From NCBI RefSeq assembly GCF_000283155.1, contig NW_004454178.1, positions 2,516,373 through 2,580,372 of the forward strand: 64,000 bases of DNA, read 5' to 3'. The notes under the pieces were generated by a model. The model saw only the letters and a program-made list of their open reading frames with translations. It did not search any database and was not told where the DNA came from. A program made the translations under genes and the position numbers. Within the stretch, counting starts at the first letter, position 1. Each line of letters starts with the position of its first letter. This DNA comes from Ceratotherium simum simum (Eukaryota; Chordata; Mammalia; Perissodactyla; Rhinocerotidae). Of the stretch, positions 11,494 to 22,522 are shown piece by piece.

Positions 11494-12650
11494 TAACTTG
11501 CAAATAGAAATACAGTGAGGCTATAAAGCATCTGGAGGCAAGATATAATAAGTGAGCGAGAGTTACTGATGACAATCAGTAGGAAAGATGCACAAATAGC
11601 AACTCAGAGAAAGTGAGTTTCATGTGTCCAGAAGGTGGAAGAAGAAAAGAGTTTTTTTAAGGAAATGATCGGTGCATGAAAACCCAGAAGAGACAGCTCA
11701 TCGTTTAATCTAGATTGTTCCAACTCTTACTTTGCAATGGGCTGTTAGGCTTCTCAGGATTCTTAGAAAAATTTTCATTCCCAAAGTATGCAATTGCCTT
11801 GGTATCCTCTGCTACAAGTCAGTATTTCAGAACAAACTATTAATTTAAAGGGAAAAAATATTTAATCAAATTTTCATGTTTCATTTCAGTCTATGTTTAA
11901 AGACGTTTAACCTGAAATTACACTTCTAAAGTTCAAAACCAATAATGGTTTCCATTTCTCTTCAATCCAACCCCAAACTATATTTTCTGGTTTCCCTGTT
12001 TTATTCAACAAGAAAAAAATAATGAATCTAAGATCACACCAAAATTAAATCTGATAGAAAACAATTTGTTGCTCCTTAGAGATAAACACCAAAGAAGTAT
12101 TCTGCTTCCGCATGGCTAGTTTTAGGAGTCATTTAGCCGTTCTAAAATTATCATAGAAAAAGGAGCTTGTAGGGGCTCAAGGGGTCTGAAGGGATATGCT
12201 CTTCAGCCACATGCTGTGATACTCTTGCTTGATAATGATTCCAGACCTGAGAAAGGAACTAGGAAGCCCTGTGCTCATCTGTGTAATTGGTAATTCTCCT
12301 TCATCTACAAAAAAGCAGAGCTATAGTTTTTAGTTCCAAGGGTGCCTGGCTCAAATTCCAGCAGGGGTTGTTCATGTACAAATTGCAAAGCTACTCATTT
12401 GATTAAGAAGGCTAATTTAATGCTGCTGTGTGGATTCCACACATGCTCCTCAGTGATTTTAAAATTCTTCTTCCTGTGGTCTTCCAGGGTTTGCAAGGTG
12501 CCAGATCAGCACTGGTTTGCAGGAGCATGCAGTTTCTTCGTAGCATCATTAACCTAACTGGAAGTGGCCTCATTTAGCATCACCCAGATGGTAAAATTGA
12601 GGTTGATTATCTGCTCTTTTGAAGCTGAGCTGTGCTAATGGGTCAGGCAG
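11494..12650. other. 1.15 kb unassigned DNA, conserved-looking second half
   Basis: No gene or repeat is recognised. From about 12100 to 12620 composition is more balanced and homeobox-like TAAT cores and GATTA motifs recur. That is compatible with a conserved non-coding element, but composition alone is weak support. Confidence 0.35.
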
Positions 12651-12654
12651 TCCT

Positions 12655-12790
12655 TCACAAAGTTTAGTGGACACAGGATGCAGCTGGAACAATTTAAAAT
12701 GCAGATTACATGACCCCACTCCCAAAGAGTCTCCCTCTCCAGATCTGGGTTAGAATCAGCATTTTTAACAAGTATCCTCCCACCTCCTCT
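12655..12790 (+). repeat. MER5-type DNA transposon fragment
   Basis: The order 'aaaatgcagattacatgacc', 'ccactcccaaagagtctc' and 'catttttaacaagtatcc' follows MER5A (a non-autonomous hAT-Charlie element). Ends are not intact. Confidence 0.5.
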
Positions 12791-12849
12791 GGCACGCATT
12801 TTCTGGACGTTGAAGAGTAGGTTCGATGGCCCTTCTGTCAAATGGTGGC

Positions 12850-13375
12850 TTTCATCTCATTCGAAGCAAAAGTGAAAAGTTCCTCCAATGACATTCAGGA
12901 CCCTACATGATCTAGTCCTCAGTACCCCGACCTCATCTCCATGACTCCCCATCACTCACTTTGCTGCAGCCACGCTGGCATCCTTCCTGTTCCCCAAAGA
13001 TATCAGACAGTCCCCCCACTCAGGGACTCTGCATTTGTCCTTCCTTTTTTTAATAGTGTTCTTTTCCCAAATATCTGCATGTCTTATATCCTTTAAGCCT
13101 TATCTCACGTTACTGTCTCAGTGAGAATTACCCTGCCCACCCACTCTAAAATTGTAAACCCCCTCCACACTTCCTCCTCCTTTCTTTGCTTTATTTTTCT
13201 CTTGAGAAAATCTTGCTATTTTCTGATTTCTCTAATAGAAGATAAGCTTCATAAAAACAGGACTTTTTTTGGTCTGTTTTGCTCACTTCTATAACCCCAG
13301 CATCTAAGACAGTGCCTGGAACATACACAACAAGCACTCACCAAACATTTATTGAGTACGTGAATTAATGATGAG
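12850..13375 (+). repeat. L2 LINE 3' region, sense
   Basis: Sequential L2 landmarks are present: 'ggaccctacatgatctagtc' (12899), 'gcagccacgctggcatcctt' (12967), 'cactcagggactctgcattt' (13017) and a terminus 'agtgcctggaacatacacaa' followed by 'catttattgagtacgtgaat'. The element is non-coding. Confidence 0.85.
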
Positions 13376-13614
13376 ACACTGCATGGAGTCGTGCAATATT
13401 GTGGCCTTACAAGCACCTGGGGAATAGCCACACAAGCTCTTGTGCCAGAAAAAGATCTTTACAGGTATAACTAGAGTTCTTAAATTTCAGCCATCTCAAC
13501 AGCACGTAATCAAAAGCTCAAGAGGCCATGGCAATATGCATGTTAGAGGACCAGCAAGGTATGGTAGGCTGATATTTTGCTAATTTGTGCTGGGAGCTAA
13601 ATATATTGTGGTTA

Positions 13615-13831
13615 ATGCAGAACAGTAGAACCAAAACCATCCTTCAAGTCAGAAAAGCTGGGTTGAAGTCACAGCTCTGTCATTTATTATCTATGTAGTC
13701 TTGGTCAAATCACTTAAGGATCCAATTTAAATAGTATATTACTAGCCTCAGTGATGCATGTTCTTCTCATCTATAAAAAGACAACAATAGCAAATGTTTC
13801 CCCTATCCTTCAGAACCTTGAGTACTAACGT
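13615..13831 (+). repeat. MIR SINE interrupted on its right by L1
   Basis: The core 'gggttgaagtcacagctctg' followed by 'tcatttattatctatg' and 'ggtcaaatcacttaagg' is MIR. The 3' part appears to resume after the L1 insertion at 13848 as 'ttatacaataaagtgttata', so the L1 probably landed inside this MIR. Confidence 0.65.
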
Positions 13832-13847
13832 GAGAACAGCATTTTTT

Positions 13848-14203
13848 TTTTTTTATTTTTACTTTAATTTTTTGTTTATTGCGGTAACGTTGGTTTATAA
13901 CATTGTAAAAATTTCAGGTGTACATCATTGTACTTCTATTTCTGCATGGACTACATCATGTTCACCACCAAAATACTAATTACAACCCATCACCACACAC
14001 ATGTACCGAATTATCCCTTTCACCCTCCTCCCTCCCCCCTTCCCCTCTGGTAACCACCAATCCAATCTCTGTCCCTATGTGTTTGTTTATTGTTGTTATT
14101 ATCTACTACTTAATGAAGGAAATCATACGGTATTTGACCTTCTCCCTCTGACTTATTTCACTTTGCATTATACCCTCAATGTCCATCCATGTTGTCACAA
14201 ATG
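13848..14203 (-). mobile_element. L1 3' end insertion, minus strand
   Basis: The minus-strand sequence matches the last ~350 bp of the L1 at 55332-57208, from CATTTGTGACAACATGGATG through the 3' UTR, AATAAAC and an A-rich tail. The 5' truncation point corresponds to about 56861 of that copy. The insertion lies between direct repeats GAGAACAGCATTTTTT (13832-13847 and 14204-14219). It is a 5'-truncated, non-coding retrotransposition product. Confidence 0.93.
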
Positions 14204-14289
14204 GAGAACAGCATTTTTTATACAATAAAGTGTTATATCCAAGTATAAGCCGGTTTACACTTATCATCCTTCACATTTAACACTCAACC

Positions 14290-14740
14290 GATGTGACAGA
14301 CTGTTCCAGTGGTGGCTCTCAATGAGCTGTGCCTCAGTCTACACATGTAGTCCCACACTGACTCTGGGCTTGTCCAGGAGACTGGCTTTAGCCAATGGGG
14401 TATTAGCAAGCACGATGCCAGCAGACATGTGACAAGCTCTTGTATCTTGGAGCTTACACTCTTGAAAGCCGGCTGCCATGCTATACAGAGGTTTGAGCTA
14501 GACTCCCCAATAAGGAGAAAGTGCATGGAGGATACACCGGTGGGTGAGAAGCTGTCTTGGAAATTCTGGCCCCCACTGAATGGGGGTTGAATGCATGAAG
14601 GGCCTCAGACACACCATGTGGAGCAAAGGCACTTCCCAGCTGAGCCCAGTCAACTAGGGAATCAAGAAAAATAATAAACTATTGTTCTAAGCCACTAGGT
14701 TTTGGGATGGGTTGTAACGTAGCAACAGATAATTGAAATC
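14290..14740 (+). repeat. MLT1-type LTR (ERVL-MaLR)
   Basis: The 3' part is diagnostic: 'aaataataaactattgttct' then 'aagccactaggttttggg' and 'gtaacgtagcaacagataat', matching the end of older MLT1 LTRs. Upstream, 'gagcccagtcaactaggg' and 'gccggctgccatgct' agree with the family order. No internal retroviral sequence is attached, so this is a solo LTR or fragment. The exact subfamily is not assigned. Confidence 0.75.
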
Positions 14741-14744
14741 CCTG

Positions 14745-16065
14745 GGTTTTTGAAAAAGACATCATAGCCCAAATGAGTAACTTTAATGACAGGGATTCTA
14801 AACACCGTTTAGAATCAGGTATGAAGCAGGTAACAAGATAATGGCGGGAGAGGGATGGACAGGCCTTTGAAAATCCTTAAAATCAAACCGGACATTGACC
14901 TATTTCACTTACTTTTGAAGCCTAAGTCACAGCTAGTACATAAGTTAATATTTATTCCTACAAGAAGAGAGCCCCAAATGGAGTCATTTATGTAAGTCAC
15001 TGTAAACTGGAATCTATGTTGAGCAAACAAGAATAAAATATAGCACATAGAAATTTCTTATCTGATTTTTCTAAGACTGGCCAATTGAGAGCAGCCAACA
15101 CACTACTGGAGCAATTTTGAATTTTTCTTCTGTAACTTAGAGCAGTTACTCCTGGGTGGGAGTCTACTGTTAATGATTAGCACTTCTCAAAGTGAGCAAA
15201 TCCCCCAGCAACCTTTGCATTTACCAGCAAGGTTCGCCCCTTGGTGAATAAGCCACATTGCTGGAATTTCAACTGAGGTCTTAATCGGTTCTGACGCTAA
15301 GTTCAGATAATCAAAGGTCAGACTCTTTTTGCTGTGATTCTGGTTTTGTGTGAGTAAGGTCCTGTTTAGAAGCATTTTGTCGAGCATTTGGCAGAAGGGT
15401 GGAAGCGAGGGAGGGAAGCCATTGTGAAAGTACGGGCGGTCACAGGGCATTTTATTATCATTCTGTGGGAAATGTTCGCGACTCCGAAAGAGCTCTGACA
15501 TTTTTAAAAGAGATATTGTTCACCCTCACTTGAAATCTGTGTCCTCTGCGCTGGCATTGTTGCTCAACACAATAGCTTTCTTTTTCTAAGCACCAAGGTT
15601 GGGAAGCTTTTCAATGTGAGGTGAAAGGTGTCTTCCTGCTACAAGTAAGTAACACGTTTTCATCTTTTGTGCAGTTCTGTTTTTTTTTTTTTTTTTAAAC
15701 CAAGGAAAACATTTGATGATGCAGTGAAATATGAATGAGTTTCCTTTTCCAAATTTGTGGTTAACATCCTTGTTATTGTTGAGGAACTCAAGACTCAGAG
15801 GAGTAAGTTTTTGTTGAATCTAGGACAGGATGCCAAACTAGATTCTTCAGTACTTACTTATATGTGACAGAACTGATCTCCGACAAAATTTCAAATGTGT
15901 CTGCAAACCAGATGTGCTATTCCAGAAATATTCGGTGGTTGGGGAAAAAAGGCACACCTGTGACTAACCAGTACTTTTAATTTTTCATGTAAGTTCAATG
16001 AGTTCAGTGAATAGAAGAAAAAAGTGACAGAAAAACGCTAGGGTTTAAAGGTTTTTGCAGTATCT
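14745..16065. other. 1.3 kb unassigned DNA with a CpG-richer block
   Basis: No repeat is recognised. The part from 15180 to 15660 has more CpG than its surroundings and a 104-codon minus-strand frame (15187-15501) without a known domain. A T run sits at 15681-15697. The block contains a candidate 54-nt exon at 15591-15644, discussed as a finding. Confidence 0.4.
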
Positions 16066-16620
16066 TGAAGCGCGGCAGAATACGCCACCCCAAAAATATG
16101 CCACTTGGGCGTTTTGATTATTTGGGGCTGTAGGCACTTGAGAAACAGCAAATGCAGGAGAAGCTTTCTCTGAACTCGCCTTGTCTACATAAAGACAGAT
16201 CCTCCAACAGGAACTCAATTGTCTTCAATCCCCTCCGCAGGAGTTTTGTCAACCAGAGAAGATTGACTCTTGTCACAGGAGAGGACAATAGAAGTCAACA
16301 CCACAGCCAAACTTTGTCACAAACTGTCATAACTCCCATCTGTTCTTCCAAGGACCCATTCATCTTCCCTAAAAATCATTTACTCTCCTCTGAGAAGTCT
16401 ACATTTCTCCTTCCCTGTCCTTACTAAGATGGTATTTAATCCCAAATTCTAAGCCACCTCAGAGAGTTACTCATCTTTCCCTGGGAGATATCCCTTGTGT
16501 ACATGAGTCGTACATGTGAATAAACATCTGTTTGTTTGTCTCTTGTCAATCTGTCTTTTATTACAGGGGTCTCAGCTAACATCTCAGAAGAGTAGAGGAA
16601 AGTTATCCCCCCCTCCTACA
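16066..16620 (+). mobile_element. Solo LTR, class I (ERV1) type
   Basis: The 555-bp unit starts with TG, ends with TACA and has LTR architecture. A 'gatggtatttaatcccaaat' region lies near 16430, AATAAA is at about 16519-16524, followed by a T-rich stretch, 'tgtcttttattacaggggtc' and a final CT-rich end. The 5' portion 'gaatacgccaccccaaaaat' resembles ERV1 LTRs seen across carnivores and hoofed mammals. No flanking gag, pol or env is visible. A clear 4-bp duplication is not demonstrable, so the edges are approximate. The 91-codon frame inside is not a gene. Confidence 0.7.
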
Positions 16621-17749
16621 AACTCATCCCATGCACAATCATCGAATGAAAGTATGCCAATTTCCTGAAATCTCTGATGCCTCCAAATTACAATGCTGAC
16701 ATATAAGTACTGTGCCATACGAAGAAAAACATCCCACATTATAGATGGTGAAATATTCTTTTCCCCCCTCCCTTTCTCTCTCTCATTTAATTATATATCC
16801 TCTATAAAATAGGTAATAAGTGACAATATTGTAAAGTGCTTATTCCTTGAATTTATAAAAAACTATTTTTTTCAGGCATAATATATGATATAATGTATTT
16901 ATTACTGGAATCTTCAGATGTGCCACAGACTGTACTCCAATGTCTATGTTATTAATTATTCTAAAAATCTTTCCTTCAGAGTGACTGAGTTGTTGTGAGG
17001 CTTAAGTTAGATGATGTTTATAAATGTGATTTGCAAAAGTTCAAAGTAACATACTTATGTGCAGGCTTACTATTAGATGTGTTATTTTTAGGAAGAATCA
17101 ATCTAATTATTTTTGTTTTCTGTCTTAAGCCATGTCTACTTGTCTACATGCTCACAATGCCTCTACTTATCCATGCAGTGAACTTTACCCTTGGGCAGAC
17201 CCTGTGGAAAACCCTTCCCTGAAAAGTATAAACTAAGAAGGAAGCATTCTCAGCAGACTGAATTTCTGTCTAATACAGAGTACTCGGAGGCAATGGAAGC
17301 TGGGTAGCATGGAAGGATACCCTTTGTCCCACTAAATGTCCTCCTAGCTTATATGACTAAAGCAGCAGATGTAAGGCTAGGCCATACTGGTTCCCAGAGA
17401 ACCCATAAACCCACTCCCCCTTCACCTTCAACACACTAAAAGGTGATCTCTAGATAAAACAAGCGACTTTAACCCTTGATCAGCAGTCAGGAGGCATAGT
17501 AATTCCCAAAATACCTGTGGACACTGCACTGATCTGGCTCTTAGCATGAGTGGAAAAGTCATAAATTATTTCCTTTTGGGGAAACCTGAAGGGGCGATCT
17601 AAGGGCACTTCTATACCTAAATAGGAAGCAGCTGTTGACAGAAGCCCAGAAGAAGAGAGTAGGGTAAGGAATACAGCTGTAAGTGGATGGATCATGGCCA
17701 ATGAAAGGCATGTATTTATATGCAAGCAGATTTTTGAACATATATAGAA
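16621..17749. other. 1.1 kb unassigned DNA
   Basis: No gene or recognisable repeat. Short frames at 16995-17222 (+) and 17480-17896 (-) have no known domain, and the latter runs into the MITE at 17752. Confidence 0.4.
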
Positions 17750-17751
17750 TA

Positions 17752-17960
17752 CAGTCATGCGCCACATAATGAAGTTTTGGTTAACAGTGAACCACACATA
17801 TGACAGTGGTCCCATGAGATTAATACCATAGACCCTAGGTGTGTGTAGGCTATACCACCTAGGTTTGTGTAAGTACACTCTATGATGTTCACACAACGAG
17901 GAAATTGCCTAAGGATGTATTTCTCAGAACATGACCCTGACATTAAGTGACACATGACTG
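17752..17960. mobile_element. Tigger-type MITE (MER44/Tigger7-like), copy 1
   Basis: The 209-bp element has terminal inverted repeats CAGTCATGCGCCACATAATG and its partner, reading CAGTCATGTGTCACTTAATG from the other end. TA flanks both sides (17750-17751, 17961-17962), the target choice of Tc1/mariner elements. It is too short to code and is non-autonomous. It is homologous to 50206-50409. Confidence 0.88.
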
Positions 17961-17962
17961 TA

Positions 17963-19105
17963 TCATCTTTAGTCTTCATGTAAACCATTTTGGGGATGCT
18001 AAAGAGGAAAGAGGAGAAGGCAAAAGAGGAAAAAAGAAAGAGCAAATGTCCAGTAGTGAAAAACTGCATATAGCCAAAGATGTGCTAATGCACATCTGTG
18101 AACCTCCACAAACCAGAACACTGTGGCAGAGAGAGCGAAGGGAAGGAAAAGACAACACTGCCAGAACACATTCTGCTAAGAGAGGATCAGATCAAACGCT
18201 TGCCTTTATGAAAGGGAGACGGCACAGCAAGGCGGCTGAGTGTGCCAGCCTACGTCGGGGTTTGGGGCTGTGATATGTGACACAGAGGAGAGCGTGTTCA
18301 AAGGATGAGAGCAGTTTGACAGAGAAAAGCACTGTGCTTGTAGGAATCCTGTAAGGAGATCTAGATGTTATAGACACAGAGGAGTCTGGCTGTGAGGAAA
18401 GTGTACTTCTTGTGACAGAGGGTAGTGGGAGAAATGCCCCCAAATCTACCCACACCAACTCAGATGAGTTATTAGTCTCTGGACTTTGAGCAAATAACGG
18501 TGATGAAAGAAAGCAGCAGTGTTTGATGTTAAAGAAGGATTTATAAACAGGAAAAAGTTAAAGTGGGATTAATATTTTACACCCCCAAAATATAAAATAA
18601 CAAAGAATAACACAGTGGTGCTTCTATTATTAGCCTGAGGAAATAGCAGCCCCTGGATAATTTGGCTCCCACACAAGAATAACAACAAAACAACAACAAC
18701 AAAAACCCGGCACACTCTTTTACAAAATATATATGTATATTTTCTCATGTGGAATAAAAACAAAAACAAAAAAAGACTGAAAGGTGGTGAGTCCTGTGTT
18801 TCATGTACAGCATTGTCAACTCGTCTGGCAGAGATGAGAAGCTGACAGCTCTCCGAGGGCTTGAGAGGGGGCTGCGTGCAGAAGTCTGGAACAGCAGAGA
18901 CCTGAGCCCACATGTAATGAGACCAAACGGAGCTGGGAGGGAAGCTCTGCTTGCAAGCCCCTTCAGACACAGAATCAAGCAGCCAACTGCCTGCTTGTCA
19001 GGCTCCACCTTGCTCTCCAGAGGCCTTCCTTTACTGCAACCGTGGGGGCGGCATGAAAAGGCTGGAGTATCTTACAGTTAGGTCGGCAGCCATGGAGGCC
19101 ACGGT
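17963..19105. other. 1.1 kb unassigned DNA, GC-richer at 18785-19085
   Basis: It contains a purine-rich tract near 18000-18050, CAA-type low complexity near 18681-18705 and a GC-richer block at 18785-19085. Open frames on both strands overlap extensively, so none stands out as coding. Confidence 0.4.
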
Positions 19106-19109
19106 GTAA

Positions 19110-19275
19110 ATAAATTCATTCACTCACTTGTTTATTCAACATTTATCGAAAGCTTGCCATGTGCCTGGTGTTGTGCAAAGCGCGTGGGAGGCAGTGATAA
19201 AGAAGATTCACTTTCTATGAGGGAACCTTCACAGTCTAGTGGGGGAAGTGGAGATGTCAACCAACAGCCTTGTGT
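19110..19275 (-). repeat. L2 LINE 3' end, antisense
   Basis: The plus strand reads 'tcattcactcacttgtttat', 'tcaacatttatcgaaagc', 'catgtgcctggtgttgtgc' and 'cttcacagtctagtggggg'. This is the reverse complement of the L2 terminus and the sequence just upstream of it. Confidence 0.85.
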
Positions 19276-20355
19276 ATGCGAGTTACACACGTACATTTCA
19301 AGCCAGCTAAATCCTCTTTGCACAAATATTTCCATGCAAGCAACAAATTATTCAATTAAAATTATATATGTCTTCACTAGGCTCTTTACCTTTAAAGCTT
19401 GAGGAAGACCTCAGGGGAAGGCTTTTGGCTTTGTGCATAACATTGGTTAGGAAATAAAGCCTTTTTAAATTAAAAAGTTATAAAATTTAGTTTGACCAAC
19501 TGGACATTAATTACAATCTTTGTCGTATCTAAATCACATCTCAGTTGTATCTAAATCTCTGTCATGCAAATGTAACTAGGGTACCTAGCTTTTCACCCTG
19601 GGAAAGGAGCATATTGCCTATCAACTCCTTTCTTTTTAAGAATAGAAAAAGGTTTAGCAGAACAAAGATGTTGCTTTGGCAGCTTCCTGGTGGGAAAGAG
19701 TCCACCTTAAGTGTGTTTAAGTGGGTTTCGGAAGGAGATTCAAGTGTTAAACCATGTAATTTTATTAGAGATATACCTGAGGAAATGGGGAGGCCTAGCT
19801 ATAATCATATTCTTGAAAACGTGAGGAAGAAAGCACAAGTACTTTCCCTTCTTTTATTTAAAATATAAAACATTTCTAATTAACAATTAATCCCTCCTAA
19901 AGGCACTTAGTGATTTCTTAAAAAAAAAAAAAAAAAAGCTTCACTCATTGAGGTTTGCTGCAGCAATCAAAAAGTTCACATTCAAATGGAAAGAAGTACT
20001 TATCCCACTAATGAAAATGGTAGTAGGGCTGAAATTTGAAAATTGAGTTCTTAATCAACCTTGCCACTTTTAAGAGTGCTGCTAAATTCTCGAGGGGATT
20101 GGAGGATAGTCTTAGTGGCTTGAGCACCCTGGGACCTGGAGTGTGCCCAGGCTGGCTCCCCTTCAGCAATCTGACTCCTTCTATGTCAGACCTAAGGTGT
20201 CAAATTGCACACTATTACAGAATAGTCGTTCTCATATAAAATCTGAAAGCAGATATCTTGTCAAGGGAAGAAAATGACCATTCTTACAAGTTGGCAAACT
20301 GTAGGAAAAAATACTATGAATTAGCAATAGGCTGTTTTTCTACTTTCATCTACTT
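19276..20355. other. 1.1 kb unassigned DNA
   Basis: A 107-codon plus-strand frame at 19545-19868 has no recognisable domain. An A run of 18 at 19920-19937 could be the tail of an unrecognised retroposed piece. Nothing else is supported. Confidence 0.4.
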
Positions 20356-20359
20356 ATTT

Positions 20360-20480
20360 AATTTTTTGATGCCTCAGTTTCCTCATCAGTAAAATGAGCA
20401 TCAGTGTATTTTACAGGGAAGCTTTAAGATGACTTTAAAAGTTATGTATGATCTCTATAACCCTGGAGAATTGCGAGGTG
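20360..20480 (+). repeat. MIR SINE fragment
   Basis: 'atgcctcagtttcctcatca' followed by 'gtaaaatgagcatcagtg' is the conserved MIR core-to-3' segment. Confidence 0.75.
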
Positions 20481-20493
20481 TAGTCAACCAGAA

Positions 20494-20628
20494 CAATGCT
20501 TCTCAACTTTGATGTGTATGTGAATCACCAGTGGACCCTGTTACAGTGTAGACTCTGATTTAGTAGGTCTGTATTTCCAGGTGATGCCAATGCTGCTGAT
20601 CTATGCATCACTCTTGGAGTAGCAAGGT
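20494..20628 (+). repeat. MER5A-type MITE, diverged
   Basis: The left end CAATGCTTCTCAACTTTGAT, the middle 'ctgatttagtaggtctg' and the stretch 'caggtgatgccaatgctgct' give the MER5A order. The right inverted repeat is eroded. Confidence 0.75.
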
Positions 20629-20639
20629 TCTAAAAAACA

Positions 20640-21222
20640 CATTGCCCAATCGTAATTTCCAAGGATGACTGCAACGAAATCTCCCACGCCACATTCTCTA
20701 TGGCAATGTAAATGTGCTGCCATTGCATCGTGAGGTAGAGTTGAATCTCCTCTCCGTCTCCTTTCATCTGAGCAGGCCCTGTGACCACTTGGACAAATAG
20801 ACTATGATGAAAGTAATGCTGTGACATTTTTGAGTGTAACCCTTAACAGGCCTGGCAGCTTCAACTTCCAGGCTTTGGAAGCCAGATGTTGTGAAAGGGG
20901 TAGGACCACCTTAAGACAAATTGTGCTGCCAGAAGCTCAAGCAATGCAAGGAGCCTTGGGAGGAAGAGACTGCCATATAGGAAGGAGAGAGAGACACTGA
21001 CCAAGAAAGAGAAGGGTCAAAGAGAGTGGAGACACCAGTCACATGAGTGAAGAGGCCATATTGAAAGTGGATCTTTTGGCCCCAGTTGATACCACATGGA
21101 TCAGGAAAACCATCAGTTGAGACTCTTATGAATTTCTGATACACAAAATGTGAGCAAAATAAAATGGTCCTTTAAGAACATAAATTGCTGGGTATGTTGC
21201 TACTCAGTAATAGATAAATCAG
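20640..21222 (+). repeat. MLT1-type LTR, diverged
   Basis: The segment 'gtgacatttttgagtgtaac' near 20821 and the ending 'gtgagcaaaataaaatgg' near 21149, then 'gttgctactcagtaatagat', follow the MLT1 layout (polyadenylation region followed by a conserved tail). Edges are approximate. Confidence 0.6.
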
Positions 21223-21596
21223 AATTTATAAGCAAGACAAGTATTAGACTTAAAAGTGAAAGCCAGCATTTTTAAACTATCTATATTCAATAAATGTGCT
21301 AATTAAACATTTACAAAAGAAAACTTGGAGTGACCTGTCTTCTCCTTTCTCACTCCTAGAAAAAATAGATATTACATAAATATTTAACTGAAAATAATCA
21401 TAGTTGCATTTATGCAAAATTTCAGTAGCAGTCTCTAAACAGTCACGATAATCGATACTCTTATTTTTAAAAACACCGTTTACTTGCATATATTAAATGG
21501 TACAATTTGAGATTTTTCTACGTGTTATACATTTTCTCTCCATTGCAACAAAAAGAAGTAAATGTCATGTTTTTTTTTTCTCTTGAACATAATTTA

Positions 21597-22400
21597 TTGG
21601 AGCCATTGTCATTTTAGCATTTGTTTAACAAATATCTAATGAGTTCCTACTATGTACCAGACACTGTAGCAGGCCCTAGCATTGTAGAAATGAAGGGAAG
21701 AGTTCCTGTCATTATGGAAACCATAAAAGATAAGAAATTTTACAATAAATGATATATAGATATAGATAGAAGCATGTATTATATATAATATGTCAAATAT
21801 TCTGCCAAATGTTTTACACATACTATCTTATTTAATCCTTAAAACATCTTGTGAGGTAGGTTAATCACCACATTTTTCAGGTGAGGATATAGAGGATTGC
21901 AGAATTTCAATGACTAGTCCATGATCTCACAGTTAATAAGAGGTGGACCTGAGATACGAAACCAAGAGTGGCTAATACCAGGGAAAGCAAACAGGTGGTG
22001 AACCCAGCTGAAAATGGCATTTTATGAGAAGCTTCCTAAATGAGAAGATGCTTGAACTGAGTCTTGAAGGAGAAGTGTGAGTCAGACAGGTGAGGAAATT
22101 TGGAGTGGGAGAGAAATCTCCATAAGAAGGATGGCAGATACAAAGGTTGAGCAACAAGCAAGAACGGCACATTGATGAGTAGAATAGGACTGAAGTAACA
22201 GCAGGTAATTCTGGTGTGGTAGGCTTTGTGCTGTGGAGAACCACTGTAAGATTTTAAGATGACAAAGTATATCTAACCACACCTATGTTTTAAAAGATCA
22301 CTCGTTTTGGTGGGGATATATTGGGGGAGTTTGAGGCTAGGGGTGGGCGGACAAGTTTGGAGACTGTTGCAGTAATACAAGACATAGTTATGTTCTAAAC
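21597..22400 (-). repeat. Antisense L2 with an antisense MIR inside
   Basis: 21597-21735 is the reversed L2 terminus ('tttaacaaatatctaatgag', 'actatgtaccagacactgt'). 21795-21975 reads as antisense MIR ('ttacacatactatcttattt', 'gtgaggatatagaggattgc', 'catgatctcacagttaata'). 21990-22400 resumes further along L2 ('tgaactgagtcttgaagg', 'gagactgttgcagtaataca'). The order suggests one old L2 broken by a MIR. Confidence 0.7.
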
Positions 22401-22522
22401 TAAGGAATGGTAATAGGAAATAAAAACACTGGTCCTAAAGATATTCCGGCAATAATAACCTGTGTCATGATATTCACAACACTAATAATAGTAGGTAATA
22501 TTTATTGTTTCCTATCGTTCAA

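Noticed and set aside
15187..15501. 104-codon minus-strand frame
   Set aside because: No domain and no splice support. Better explained by the locally low stop frequency of a CpG-richer block.
16152..16427. 91-codon open frame
   Set aside because: It lies entirely inside the ERV1-type LTR, where no protein is encoded. There is no recognisable domain.
17480..17896. 138-codon minus-strand frame with a signal-peptide-like stretch
   Set aside because: The N-terminal half is read from the Tigger-type MITE. The hydrophobic stretch near 17640-17690 comes from pyrimidine-rich DNA. No homologous family is recognised.
19545..19868. 107-codon plus-strand frame
   Set aside because: No recognisable domain, homologue or transcript signal. 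AT-rich codon content matches the background.
22262..22355. Possible G-quadruplex in GGGG/GGGGG/GGGG/GGG runs
   Set aside because: One loop is about 12 nt, and the segment is part of an old antisense L2, so a stable or selected quadruplex is not supported.
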